Positions 53,604-62,566 of a stretch of DNA of 64,000 bases are shown here, piece by piece (the first letter of the stretch is position 1; each line of letters opens with the position of its first letter). The notes under the pieces are model-generated. The model was not told the DNA's origin, ran no database searches, and worked only from the letters and a program-made list of their open reading frames with translations. The position numbers were made by a program, and so were the translations under genes. Origin of the DNA: an uncultured Alphaproteobacteria bacterium (GTDB lineage Bacteria > Pseudomonadota > Alphaproteobacteria > HIMB59 > GCA-002718135); assembly GCA_902522865.1 (NCBI GenBank), contig CABYXC010000006.1, positions 17,172-81,171 on the forward strand. The letters run 5' to 3'.

Positions 53604-54229
53604 TGCTTGATGTACGAAAAATAAGATTGATACTCGACTTACGAGAGTCAGGTATTAGTAATGCTGAAGTTCTTTCTGCAATTGAAAAAATTCCAAGAGA
53701 AAAGTTTATTAGTGAAGCTTACAGAAATCAAGCTTATGAAAATATAGCTTTACCAATTGAAAATAATCAAACAATTAGTCAGCCCTACGTTGTAGCAAGG
53801 ATGACTGAATTACTAGATGTTAAAAGTAACCATAAGGTATTAGAAATAGGAACTGGTAGCGGATATCAGTGTGCAGTATTATCAATCTTGGCAAGGCGTG
53901 TATACACAATTGAAAGAATTAAAAATTTACATGAAAGTTCTAATAATATTTTTGAGAAATTAAAATTAACAAATATTGTTTCAAAATACGATGATGGTAA
54001 TAATGGTTGGATTGAACAAATACCTTTTGATAGAATAATATTTACCGCAGCATCAAAACAAATAAATAATGAAATTTTTTCACATATTGAAAACGAAGGA
54101 ATTATTGTCTGTCCTGTTGTTAAAAATAACAAGCAAATACTTGTAAAATATAAAAAACAAAATAATAAAATTATTTCTGAAGAATATGATGATGTTTTAT
54201 TTGTTCCAAATCTTCAAGGTGTAGTATAG
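53603..54229 (+). CDS. pcm: Protein-L-isoaspartate O-methyltransferase
   Basis: A repair methyltransferase of 208 residues that methylates isoaspartyl residues in aged proteins. A full SAM motif I VLEIGTGSGYQCAVLS is present, together with IALPIENNQTISQPYVVARM at the active site. It starts at GTG 53603 on the serS stop. The order serS-surE-pcm is usual in related bacteria, but surE is not here. It converges with the MATE gene, overlapping its end by 16 bases. Confidence 0.93.
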   Translation: MLDVRKIRLILDLRESGISNAEVLSAIEKIPREKFISEAYRNQAYENIALPIENNQTISQPYVVARMTELLDVKSNHKVLEIGTGSGYQCAVLSILARRVYTIERIKNLHESSNNIFEKLKLTNIVSKYDDGNNGWIEQIPFDRIIFTAASKQINNEIFSHIENEGIIVCPVVKNNKQILVKYKKQNNKIISEEYDDVLFVPNLQGVV

Positions 54230-55587
54230 CTACTTTGAATATTTCGAATTTTATTTGAAGAATAAAAATAATATAAGATACCAATTATCCAATGAACAAG
54301 AGTTAACCCAATAAACATATAGATATAGTTTTCTTCTATAAAATTATTTACAAATAATATTACAATTATAGGCACTAATACAAACCTAAGTATGGCCATA
54401 TACATTACTATTATTGCTTTTTTTAGCCCTTGGAATGAAGCATTAGAAATAAAGAAGAATGGAAAAGCTGGAAAACCAAGTGCGTATATTTTAAGGTATA
54501 TTGATCCATAGTGTATTACTTCTTTATCATCAGTAAATAATCTCATTGAATCTTCTGCAGTTATAAATAAAATTAATCCTGCTATAGTTAATATTATTAC
54601 ACCAGTAATCATAGCTTTGTTGTAAGTTTCTAAAATTCTTTCATAGTTTTTAGCGCCAAAATTCTGACCCACAATTGCGGTTACTGCTGTACTTAATCCT
54701 AATAATGGTAAGAAAAGTAATTGCTCATATCTTCCAGCTGAGGAAAAACCTGCAATTGCATCATTACCAAAGCGACTTACAAAAAATAATAATATATATG
54801 ATCCAAGAGCAATCATCATTAATCCTAATGCCGCTGGAATAGCCTGAAATGAAATTTCCTTAATTAAACTTAATTTAGGAATTAAATAATTATTTTTAAA
54901 GTTTTCAAAAATCTCTGTTCTATAAATTTTATATAATAAATATAACAGACCAATTATTTGAGAGAGTATAGTAGCTATTGCTATTCCAGTTATACCCATT
55001 GGCGCAAATAATTCAAAATTAATTATTTTTCCTGTAATTAATATTGGATTTAAAATTATATTTAAAAAAAAACTAAAAATTAAAACATTTCTATAACTTT
55101 TGGTATCCCCTTGAGCTGATAAACAAGAATTACATACCATGAGTAAAAGAATTATGACTGATCCTAAATAAATTACGTTCATATACAATGATGAAAGTTT
55201 AAGGGTTTTTGGATCATCATTTATAGATTCTAAAATTATGTTCCCAAAATAAAGTCCAAAAACAGTTATACCTAAGCCTACTAAAATTGTTACAACAAAA
55301 GATTGTGAAAATGCATGACTTGCTTTTTTAATATTTTTTTCTCCTAAAGAATTAGCAACATTACTTGTTGTAGCTATGCTCAGTCCTATTCCAAGTGCAA
55401 TAATTATAAAATATACAGGAAATGTTTGGCCAATAGCTGCTAAAGCAGTTTCAGAAATCATTCTACCTGCAAAAATAGTATCAACTAAAGAATAGAGATT
55501 ATTAAATATAGTTCCAATTGAGGCTGGCAAAGCAATTTTTATAAATAACTTATAGATATCTTCATCAAGTAAATTAATTTTTTTCAT
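54214..55587 (-). CDS. MATE family multidrug/organic cation exporter
   Basis: A 12-helix inner-membrane antiporter of 457 residues, the usual length. It starts with ALPASIGTIFNNLYSLVDTIFAGR, the typical MATE first helices. The second bundle repeats the pattern in AIPAALGLMMIALGSYILL. It exports drugs or metabolites using Na+ or H+. It is two bases downstream of rlmJ on the minus strand. Confidence 0.93.
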   Translation of the reverse strand: MKKINLLDEDIYKLFIKIALPASIGTIFNNLYSLVDTIFAGRMISETALAAIGQTFPVYFIIIALGIGLSIATTSNVANSLGEKNIKKASHAFSQSFVVTILVGLGITVFGLYFGNIILESINDDPKTLKLSSLYMNVIYLGSVIILLLMVCNSCLSAQGDTKSYRNVLIFSFFLNIILNPILITGKIINFELFAPMGITGIAIATILSQIIGLLYLLYKIYRTEIFENFKNNYLIPKLSLIKEISFQAIPAALGLMMIALGSYILLFFVSRFGNDAIAGFSSAGRYEQLLFLPLLGLSTAVTAIVGQNFGAKNYERILETYNKAMITGVIILTIAGLILFITAEDSMRLFTDDKEVIHYGSIYLKIYALGFPAFPFFFISNASFQGLKKAIIVMYMAILRFVLVPIIVILFVNNFIEENYIYMFIGLTLVHWIIGILYYFYSSNKIRNIQSSYTTP

Positions 55588-55589
55588 AT

Positions 55590-56420
55590 TTATAAATATC
55601 TTAATTTAAACCTAGTACTATTTTCCTCTTGTTTTAAAATGTTTTGAATTTCGTGTATTACCTCCTTGAGGTTTTTCATTATAGATCTATTTGAAAAATT
55701 TATTAATAATAAGCCACTTCCTTGCATTCCAACATTGTCTCCATATTTCATAATAGGAACTTCAACATTGATAATATTACTTATACCTTTTTTTCTAATA
55801 TTCTGAATAAAGGAGTCATTTTCCAAAATATTCAAAACTGGATACCATATTATGATTTTGGAATTTGAAAATAAATTATCAATATTATTTAGTATCTCTT
55901 CTACTTTTTCAAAATCATCTTTTATTTCATATGATGGATCTATAAATACAAAATAATTCTTCTCTTTATTAACTTTATTAAAAATAAAGTTAAATCCATC
56001 AGCATTTAAAATTTTAGCATTGGTATATTTGTTTAAGTTTTTTTTTAATAATTCATATTCATTATTGTGTAGTTCACAAAAAAATAATTTATCTTTTTCA
56101 TTAGCTATGGACGAAATAAATATAGGTGATCCAGGATAAAAATTATTTTTTCCAGTAATTTTAGAAATAGTTGAAAGATAATTTCTAATTAAAATGTTAT
56201 TACCTTTGTAATTTTGTATCTTTTTAATTCCTTCTTTATACTCTTTATTTTTATCCATATACTTTGATATATATTTATAAATTCCATTACCAGAATGAGT
56301 ATCAACATAACTTATTGAATTATTTACTTTTTTTTCAAGATTATATAAGTAAAGTACTATAATGTGCTTCATAACATCTGCATGATTTCCAGCATGATAT
56401 CCGTGTTTATAGCTAAGCAT
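55590..56420 (-). CDS. rlmJ: 23S rRNA (adenine-N6) methyltransferase RlmJ
   Basis: A 276-residue methyltransferase that modifies A2030 of 23S rRNA in E. coli. The N-terminus LSYKHGYHAGNHADVMKHI is diagnostic. The catalytic DPSY lies in FVFIDPSYEIKDDFE, and a GSGLLLIN segment is near the end. Strand use and two-base spacing put it in an operon with the MATE gene. Confidence 0.93.
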   Translation of the reverse strand: MLSYKHGYHAGNHADVMKHIIVLYLYNLEKKVNNSISYVDTHSGNGIYKYISKYMDKNKEYKEGIKKIQNYKGNNILIRNYLSTISKITGKNNFYPGSPIFISSIANEKDKLFFCELHNNEYELLKKNLNKYTNAKILNADGFNFIFNKVNKEKNYFVFIDPSYEIKDDFEKVEEILNNIDNLFSNSKIIIWYPVLNILENDSFIQNIRKKGISNIINVEVPIMKYGDNVGMQGSGLLLINFSNRSIMKNLKEVIHEIQNILKQEENSTRFKLRYL

Positions 56421-56546
56421 AAAAATAAAAAAAATTGTTGAAATTAATTTCTTATTAGTTATTTAAAGTATTAAATTAATCAATATACAATATTTATATA
56501 AGTTAAATAAATTTAATCCCCCAATAATAAATAAGGAGAATACAAT

Positions 56547-56750
56547 ATGCCAAGTGGTAAAATTAAATGGTTTAATCCGACCAAAGGTTATGGATTTATA
56601 GAAAATGATGATGGAGGAAAAGATGTTTTTCTTCATGTCTCAGCTCTAGAAGCTGCTGGTATTGATACTTTAGAAGAAGGTATGCCAGTTGAATTTGAAA
56701 TCGGTGAAAACCGTGGAAAAGAAAACGCTATTAATATTAAGAAAAAATAA
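56547..56750 (+). CDS. Cold-shock domain protein
   Basis: A 67-residue single cold-shock domain. RNP1 is [12 protein letters not shown]2 is DVFLHVSAL, and the start is [15 protein letters not shown]. It binds single-stranded RNA/DNA as a chaperone. A good ribosome site AAGGAG lies at 56533-56538, nine bases before the ATG. It is the only gene here with such a strong site plus a leader of over 50 bases, in line with high expression. Confidence 0.96.
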   Translation: MPSGKIKWFNPTKGYGFIENDDGGKDVFLHVSALEAAGIDTLEEGMPVEFEIGENRGKENAINIKKK

Positions 56751-56757
56751 TATTTAA

Positions 56758-56985
56758 TTGAATTCAAACAAACTTTTAGAATGGATTGGCGTAACTACAG
56801 CTATCCTTTATTCCCTACTAGTTGCATTTAACATTGGATTAGAATTTATTGGCTTTTCATTATTATTGTTATCAGCAGTGTTAATTGGAATCTGGGCCTA
56901 TAAATTAAAACACAATGGAATATTGTTTTTACAATTTTTCTACGCTGGTGCAGGTATTATAGGAATGTATAGATGGTTTGGATAA
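56758..56985 (+). CDS. Small membrane protein
   Basis: A 75-residue protein starting at TTG 56758 with three hydrophobic helices: ITAILYSLLVAFNIGLEFI-like, then FSLLLLSAVLIGIWAYKL, then FLQFFYAGAGIIGMYRWFG. It has some likeness to small PnuC-like or SemiSWEET-sized membrane proteins, but I do not assign a family. It overlaps the EF-hand gene by 13 bases and follows the cold-shock gene by seven. Confidence 0.65.
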   Translation: MNSNKLLEWIGVTTAILYSLLVAFNIGLEFIGFSLLLLSAVLIGIWAYKLKHNGILFLQFFYAGAGIIGMYRWFG

Positions 56986-57221
56986 AAATATTTTTTTTAT
57001 TTTTACTTTTATATTCTTCAATTGCATATTCTTCTGAATTAAATGAAGAAGAAGAAATGTACTTTAATTTTGTTGATTTAAATAATGATGGAGTTATTTC
57101 CTATGAAGAAATTGAACAATCATTAAATTTACTCTTTCAAATTATAGATCTGAATCAAGATAATAAAATTTCTCAAAATGAGATAAATGAATTAAAAGGC
57201 ATAATTGAAACTTTAAGATGA
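56973..57221 (+). CDS. Secreted EF-hand calcium-binding protein
   Basis: An 82-residue protein with a signal peptide (WIKIFFLFLLLYSSIAYS) and two complete EF-hand loops. Loop 1 is DLNNDGVISYEE and loop 2 is DLNQDNKISQNE; both have acidic or Asn residues at positions 1, 3, 5 and Glu at 12. It should fold as a single calcium-binding pair in the periplasm. The partner is unknown. It overlaps the genes before and after by 13 and four bases. Confidence 0.85.
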   Translation: MVWIKIFFLFLLLYSSIAYSSELNEEEEMYFNFVDLNNDGVISYEEIEQSLNLLFQIIDLNQDNKISQNEINELKGIIETLR

Positions 57222-57961
57222 GTATTTGGGGAAGAGTTATAGGCGGAGCAGCAGGATTTGCTTTAGGAGGACCTATAGGGGCTATTTTAGGTGTAATGGC
57301 TGGTGGTGCTTTTGACAGAAGATCTAAATCAAAATCATCTTTTAACTTCAATCGAATAAATAATAATCAAAAACAACAAATTTTTACATTAAGTTTTATT
57401 ATTCTAGCTGCAAAATTAGCTAAATCTGATGGCATTGTATCGGATGATGAAATCAGAGCATTTAAAGAAAAATTTAAAGTTCCAAAATCTGAAATTCCTA
57501 AAGTTGCAAAAATATTCAATGAAGCAAAAAAAGATGCGTATGGCTATAAACAAATAGCAAATCAAGTAGGAGATTTATTTTCAGCTAATAAAATTTTATT
57601 GGAAGAATTATTAAATAATTTATTTTATATTGCTGCATCTGATGGAAAGGTATCTATTAGTGAAATAGATTTTTTAAGATCAATTTCTAAATCGTTTAAA
57701 TTTAGTGAAAAAGATTTTCAAAGAATTTTTCAAGCAAATTTAAAAAATAGTGAATCTGATCCTTACAAAATATTGGGTGTGAATAGATCAAGCACTGATA
57801 ATGAGATAAGAAAAAAATGGATAAAATTAAATAAAGAACATCACCCAGATAATTTAATTGCCAAAGGTATGCCTAAAGAATTTATTAAACAATCTAATAA
57901 AGAATTAGCGGCTATTAATATTGCTTATGATAAAATTAAAGAAATTAGAGGAATTTCTTGA
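57218..57961 (+). CDS. TerB/DnaJ-domain co-chaperone (DjlA-like)
   Basis: A 247-residue protein. A glycine-rich N-terminus (GRVIGGAAGFALGGPIGAILG) may touch the membrane. A TerB-like helical domain spans about 55-165 (AAKLAKSDGIVSDDEIRAF, then IAASDGKVSISEIDFL). The C-terminal J domain begins DPYKILGVNRSSTDNEIRKKW and holds HPD at HHPDN. It should stimulate DnaK. DjlA proteins share this order of domains. Confidence 0.88.
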   Translation: MSIWGRVIGGAAGFALGGPIGAILGVMAGGAFDRRSKSKSSFNFNRINNNQKQQIFTLSFIILAAKLAKSDGIVSDDEIRAFKEKFKVPKSEIPKVAKIFNEAKKDAYGYKQIANQVGDLFSANKILLEELLNNLFYIAASDGKVSISEIDFLRSISKSFKFSEKDFQRIFQANLKNSESDPYKILGVNRSSTDNEIRKKWIKLNKEHHPDNLIAKGMPKEFIKQSNKELAAINIAYDKIKEIRGIS

Positions 57962-58929
57962 TACCTAAAGATTTATCTGTCGATAATATTAGTAAAATTT
58001 ATAAAAAAATTAGACCATTTATTAATCAAACCCCTTTTTTAAAGTGTCCAGATGATATTGATAATTATTTTTCTACTAATTTATTTTTTAAATGCGAATT
58101 TTTACAAAAATCTGGTTCATTTAAGGCAAGAGGTGCTATTAATAATATAATTTCTCAAGATCAGAATAAATTTAATAAAGGAATTACAGCAGTTAGTGCT
58201 GGAAATCATGCAATTGCTGCTTCATTTGTTGCCAATCAATTTAAATTGAAAAATAAAATTTTCTTATACGAAAGTGCAAATAAATATAGAGTTCAAACCT
58301 GTAAAAATTATGGTGCTAACATTATCTTTACAAATCCAAAACAAGCTTTTCTTGATGCTGAAAATGCTAAAAATGAAGGTTATTATTTTATTCACCCTTT
58401 TGACGGCCCATTGACATTACAAGGTAGTGCCACCTTGGGATTAGAAATTGTAGAATATTTAAAATTAATTAATACTAAAATTGATAATTTACTAATTTCA
58501 GTTGGAGGAGGGGGATTAATAAGTGGTGTTTCATCGTATATAAAACAATTTTATCCTAAGATTAAAATTACTGGTGTTGAACCTGAAAATGCTAATGGTT
58601 TAAATCAAAGTTTAAGAGCTAACAAACCACTAAATAATGTTAATGTAAATAGTATTGCTGATAGTCTTTCAGCACCTTTGCATATGCAATATTCTTTTGA
58701 TGTAGCAAAAGAAGTAATCGATGAAATGGTAACTGTTTCTGATGATGAAATGAAAAAATTTATGGTTTTTTGTTATAATAAATTTAAGTTATTTCTTGAG
58801 CCCGCATGTGTTGCTGGTCTTGCTGCTTTAAAATATAAAATCAATAATAAGCTTATTGGCAAAAATACAATGGTGATATTGTGTGGCTCAAATATTGATA
58901 AAAAAACATGGTCAGATTTAACTAATTAA
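57958..58929 (+). CDS. Threonine/serine dehydratase-like PLP enzyme
   Basis: A fold-type II PLP enzyme of 323 residues. The PLP lysine is in KSGSFKARGAINN, the phosphate-binding loop is SVGGGGLISG, and AGNHAIAASF is the Asn loop. Length and motifs fit catabolic threonine ammonia-lyase or serine racemase. It lacks the regulatory ACT domain of biosynthetic IlvA. The start is TTG 57958, overlapping the DjlA-like stop by four bases. It converges with anmK. Confidence 0.87.
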   Translation: MIPKDLSVDNISKIYKKIRPFINQTPFLKCPDDIDNYFSTNLFFKCEFLQKSGSFKARGAINNIISQDQNKFNKGITAVSAGNHAIAASFVANQFKLKNKIFLYESANKYRVQTCKNYGANIIFTNPKQAFLDAENAKNEGYYFIHPFDGPLTLQGSATLGLEIVEYLKLINTKIDNLLISVGGGGLISGVSSYIKQFYPKIKITGVEPENANGLNQSLRANKPLNNVNVNSIADSLSAPLHMQYSFDVAKEVIDEMVTVSDDEMKKFMVFCYNKFKLFLEPACVAGLAALKYKINNKLIGKNTMVILCGSNIDKKTWSDLTN

Positions 58930-60032
58930 TCTGGAAAATATAAAATACCACCACTTAAATTTTTTTTCACACCTGTGGTATTTTTATTACTTATCTCTAA
59001 ATTTTTAAATGATCTCATGCCAATATACGCAAACATTTGAGCTTCTACTAAATCACCATTTATTTTATATTTATCAATAAGTTCAATTTTTTTATTCAGT
59101 TTATTCATTAATATTTCTTTGAGTAATTTATTTTTTCTTCCTCCTCCAGTAAGTAAAATTCTTTCAATCTTAAATTTTTTATTTTTTAATAATTCTTTAA
59201 ATCCAATATAAGTCATGTAGTTAGCAGTCATTAGCGCATCATATTTGTTCAATTTAATTAGCTTATTAAAATAATTTCTAAAATAATTTCTATCTAATGA
59301 TTTTGGGAACTTTTTCTTAAAGAATTTATCTTTTTTGAATTTTTCGATTAATTTATTATCAATCTTACCTTTTCTTGCATAATTTCCATCATTATCAAAT
59401 TTTTTTTTAAAAAAATAATTGCAAAGATCATCACTTAAGCAATTTGCAGGTCCTATATCCGATGATAATAATGTTCTAGAAACTACAGTTGAAAAATTTG
59501 CTATACCTCCAAGATTTACTATAATCGCTTTTTCCTTAAATTTTTTTATTAAAAACTTATGATAATATGATCCAATTGGTGCTCCCTGACCACCATTTTT
59601 AATATCATTATCTCTTAAATTACTTATAGTTTTAACTTTAAGTTTTTTTGCAATTTTGTTTCCATTTCCTAATTGTATAGATATTTTATTCGATGGGTCG
59701 TGGTAAACAGTCTGTCCACTAATTGATATTAAATCGATATTTTTTTTATTAATTTTTTTTTGTTTCAGAAATAAAATTATTTTTTTTTCTAAAATATCTG
59801 TAACGAAATCATCTTTTTTTAAAAAATATTCTTTAATTTTATTATTAGTTTTTGGTTTATTTGATATTAGATTGTTTATTGTATTTTGATAATTTTTATC
59901 AAATTTATATGATTTTTCATATTTAATTTTTACAAAGTCAGTCCCATTTGTATTAATCAAACTGATATCAACGCCATCCATTGATGTGCCTGTCATAACT
60001 CCTAAGACATTAAGTTTTGAATTCTTACTCAT
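58926..60032 (-). CDS. anmK: Anhydro-N-acetylmuramic acid kinase
   Basis: A 368-residue kinase of the ASKHA fold that recycles anhydroMurNAc from cell-wall turnover to MurNAc-6-phosphate. The start LGVMTGTSMDGVDISLI is diagnostic. NLGGIANFS, DIGPANCLSD and TGGGRKNKLLKEIL complete the ATP site. The sequence is very Lys/Asn rich. NagZ, which helps make its substrate, is missing from its usual place after the SPOR-like gene. Confidence 0.95.
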   Translation of the reverse strand: MSKNSKLNVLGVMTGTSMDGVDISLINTNGTDFVKIKYEKSYKFDKNYQNTINNLISNKPKTNNKIKEYFLKKDDFVTDILEKKIILFLKQKKINKKNIDLISISGQTVYHDPSNKISIQLGNGNKIAKKLKVKTISNLRDNDIKNGGQGAPIGSYYHKFLIKKFKEKAIIVNLGGIANFSTVVSRTLLSSDIGPANCLSDDLCNYFFKKKFDNDGNYARKGKIDNKLIEKFKKDKFFKKKFPKSLDRNYFRNYFNKLIKLNKYDALMTANYMTYIGFKELLKNKKFKIERILLTGGGRKNKLLKEILMNKLNKKIELIDKYKINGDLVEAQMFAYIGMRSFKNLEISNKNTTGVKKNLSGGILYFPD

Positions 60033-60152
60033 TTTTAATCAAATTTAATTTTGCACATTTTATTAACAAACATATCAACAAAAAAAGATTATTTACTTTT
60101 AAAAATACATTTTTTTATTGATTGATAAATAACAAATAGATAAATTATTTTT

Positions 60153-60268
60153 AATTATTACACGCAAAGGTAATAATCAATTTAATAAAAGGAAACGATT
60201 ATTAAATTGTATCGGGAGGAAATGCACGATACACAAAAAGGACCTAGCTTGCTGGGTCCTTTTTTTTG
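60153..60268 (+). ncRNA. Candidate structured small RNA or orphan leader with terminator
   Basis: Three consecutive hairpins fill a gene gap. H1 is a perfect 11-pair stem, CAATTTAATAA (60178-60188) / TTATTAAATTG (60199-60209), with loop AAGGAAACGA. H2 is TGTATCG/CGATACA (60208-60214/60227-60233) with loop GGAGGAAATGCA. H3 is AAAAAGGACC/GGTCCTTTTT with a T run to 60267, a terminator. An alternative stem TAATAATC/GATTATTA competes with H1. A weak promoter TTGATT-N17-TAAATT (60118-60146) would start near 60153. The H2 loop holds a ribosome-site-like GGAGGA and an ATG, so a decayed gene leader is the main alternative. No known family is recognised. Confidence 0.5.
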
Positions 60269-60311
60269 TTTTATGGACAAATCTAATAAATAAAGTATCA
60301 GACATTTCATA

Positions 60312-60884
60312 ATGATTACAAATTATGAAAGAATTTTAGATGTTATTTTAGATGATCTAATCCCATTAACAAAAATTTCAATTAATGAAGGAAATAAAAT
60401 ATTTGGCGGATTTATTGTTAAAAAATCTGACCTAAGTCTTGTTTGTCTAGGTACAAACCAGGAAATCAAAAATCCTTTATTTCACGGAGAAATTTCAACT
60501 CTTTTTAATTTATTTGAAAAAAAACTGTTTAATACAAAAGATTATTACTTCATAAGTACACATCAGCCTTGTTCTATGTGTTTATCAGCTATAACCTGGG
60601 CTGGATTTGATAATTTTTACTATTTTTTTTCCTATACCGATACAAAAGAAGGTTTTCATATTCCACACGATCTTAAAATTTTGACGGAGGTATTTAAGAT
60701 CAAAGATGGTAAATATAATATTAATAATGATTATTGGGAGAGTTTCTCAATTTTATCGGAAATTAAAAGATTAGGCATAAAGGACTCATTATCAGATAAA
60801 ATATATCAGATCAAAGAAGAGTACCAAAAAATGTCAGAAATTTATCAAAAATCAAAAATTGATAATAAAATTCCCCTAAATTAA
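60312..60884 (+). CDS. Nucleoside deaminase family protein
   Basis: A 190-residue zinc deaminase of the CDA superfamily. The catalytic HGE (in LFHGEISTLFNLF) and PCSMC (in THQPCSMCLSAITW) give the histidine, glutamate and two cysteines of the zinc site. The HGE rather than HAE box, and about 40 extra C-terminal residues, set it apart from TadA. It may be a guanine/cytosine-type or related nucleoside deaminase. It lies between the structured RNA and the glycine riboswitch. Confidence 0.82.
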   Translation: MITNYERILDVILDDLIPLTKISINEGNKIFGGFIVKKSDLSLVCLGTNQEIKNPLFHGEISTLFNLFEKKLFNTKDYYFISTHQPCSMCLSAITWAGFDNFYYFFSYTDTKEGFHIPHDLKILTEVFKIKDGKYNINNDYWESFSILSEIKRLGIKDSLSDKIYQIKEEYQKMSEIYQKSKIDNKIPLN

Positions 60885-60918
60885 TTGTTAAATTATAAAA
60901 ATAAGTATACAGATAATT

Positions 60919-61057
60919 AACGGGAGATACTGAAATTTCAGAGCCGAAGGAGCAACGACCCGGAAACTCTCAGGCACAATGGACCGTTAATAAAAAACTC
61001 TGGAAAAGAGCATTTAGCTCTACCGAAGGTGAAAAGCTCTCAGGTAAAAAGACAGAG
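60919..61057 (+). promoter_or_regulatory. Tandem glycine riboswitch upstream of gcvTHP
   Basis: Two glycine aptamers lie in series. Aptamer 1 (about 60919-60986) holds ACGGGAGA, then GCCGAAGGAGCAA, then AACTCTCAGGCA and GGACCGT. Aptamer 2 (60998-61057) is closed by CTCTG/CAGAG and holds ACCGAAGGTGAAAA, then GCTCTCAGGTAAAAA and GACAGAG. The linker is about ten bases, as in the cooperative form. The ribosome site TTGGAG (61065-61070) and the TTG start of gcvT (61078) follow. High glycine should switch on the glycine cleavage genes. Confidence 0.96.
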
Positions 61058-61077
61058 GGGTAGCTTGGAGAATTTAT

Positions 61078-62202
61078 TTGAACCAGTTACCAATAGACAT
61101 TCCGCTGAAAAATTTTCATCAAAATAATGGTGCAAAGATATTGCCATTTGCAGGCTTTAATATGCCTATTAATTATAAAACTGGAATAATTAATGAACAC
61201 AAAAATGTTAGAAATCATTCTGGTATTTTTGATGTTAGTCATATGGGGCAAATTTTAATTGAAAATAATGAATCTTATTTACATAAATTAGAAAATTATA
61301 TTCCATTACAATTAAAAAAATTAATTAAAAATAGATCGCATTATTCATTTTTGCTCAATAAAGATGGCGGTGTTATTGATGATCTAATTATTTCAAATAT
61401 TGATATTAAAGATAAGTCATATTTATATATTGTTTATAATGCATCTCGAAAAAAAGAAGACGAAGAAATATTTATTTCTTGTGCTCCTAATGCAGAAAAA
61501 ATTTATATAAAAAATTGTTTATTCGCAATTCAAGGGCCTGATTCTATGAATGTTTTAAAAAATGTTATTGAAATTCCAGATAATATGAATTTTTTTGATA
61601 TTTTAATAAGTAAATACAATAACAATGAAATAATAATAAGTAGATCAGGTTATACTGGTGAAGATGGTTTTGAACTTTCTATTCCAAATGAAAGTGCAGA
61701 AAATTTCATTACTCATTTACTTAAAAATGAAAATACAATGCTTTGTGGGTTAGGTTCTAGAGATTCATTAAGACTCGAGGCAGGATTAAGTTTATATGGT
61801 CATGAATTAAATGAAAAAATTACACCAATTGAAGCTGGTTTATCTTGGGCTTTAGATAAAGAAAGATTAGAAGATGAAAATTTAAATGGAAATAAAGTTT
61901 TATCTGATCAATTAAAAAATAAACTATCTAATAAAAAAATAGGTTTAATTTCTACTAGTAAATCAATGCTAAGAGATGGAATGACATTATTCGATAATAA
62001 TAATAACGAAATTGGCAAAATTACAAGTGGTTGTTTTTCTCCTAATCTAAACAAATCTATTGCTATTGGCTATATAATATCTGAATTTAATACTGATAAT
62101 CCAATTTTTTGTGAAATCAGAAAAAAATTAGAATTAGTAAAAATTAATAATCTACCTTTTGTAAAAAAAAATTATAAAAAATATGGGAGCGTATATGAGT
62201 GA
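61078..62202 (+). CDS. gcvT: Glycine cleavage system T protein (aminomethyltransferase)
   Basis: The tetrahydrofolate-dependent T protein, 374 residues. It shows GAKILPFAGFNMPINY, the early FDVSHMGQI, SRSGYTGEDGFELS and LRLEAGLSLYGHEL. It moves the methylene group from the H-protein arm to THF and frees ammonia. The start is TTG at 61078 behind the glycine riboswitch; no nearer ATG fits. It overlaps gcvH by eight bases. Confidence 0.95.
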   Translation: MNQLPIDIPLKNFHQNNGAKILPFAGFNMPINYKTGIINEHKNVRNHSGIFDVSHMGQILIENNESYLHKLENYIPLQLKKLIKNRSHYSFLLNKDGGVIDDLIISNIDIKDKSYLYIVYNASRKKEDEEIFISCAPNAEKIYIKNCLFAIQGPDSMNVLKNVIEIPDNMNFFDILISKYNNNEIIISRSGYTGEDGFELSIPNESAENFITHLLKNENTMLCGLGSRDSLRLEAGLSLYGHELNEKITPIEAGLSWALDKERLEDENLNGNKVLSDQLKNKLSNKKIGLISTSKSMLRDGMTLFDNNNNEIGKITSGCFSPNLNKSIAIGYIISEFNTDNPIFCEIRKKLELVKINNLPFVKKNYKKYGSVYE

Positions 62203-62566
62203 AAAAAAATACACAAAAGATCATGAATGGGTTTCAATTGAAAATGAAATTGCTACAATTGGTATTAGTAATCATGCCCAAGAATCTCTTGGCGATATTG
62301 TATTTATTGAATTACCATCAGTTGGAAATTCAGTAAAAGCAAAAGATGAAATATGCGTCGTTGAATCTGTAAAAGCAGCTTCTGATATTTATGCTCCAAT
62401 AGATGGTGAAATAATTGAAGTGAATAATAATTTAGAAAACGATGCTGCGATTATTAATCAAGATGCAGAGAACGAGGGATGGATTTTTAAAATGAAAATT
62501 TCTGATTCAAATCAATATTCAAAACTTATGTCAGAAGATGAGTATAAACAATTTTTGGAACAATAG
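62195..62566 (+). CDS. gcvH: Glycine cleavage system H protein
   Basis: The lipoyl carrier of the complex, 123 residues from the start used. The lipoylated lysine is in VVESVKAASDIYAP, and the N-terminus is KKYTKDHEWVSIE. A frame four codons longer opens at 62183, but GGGAG (62185-62189) fits the ATG at 62195 with normal spacing, and H proteins begin near this point. It abuts gcvP. Confidence 0.95.
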   Translation: MSEKKYTKDHEWVSIENEIATIGISNHAQESLGDIVFIELPSVGNSVKAKDEICVVESVKAASDIYAPIDGEIIEVNNNLENDAAIINQDAENEGWIFKMKISDSNQYSKLMSEDEYKQFLEQ

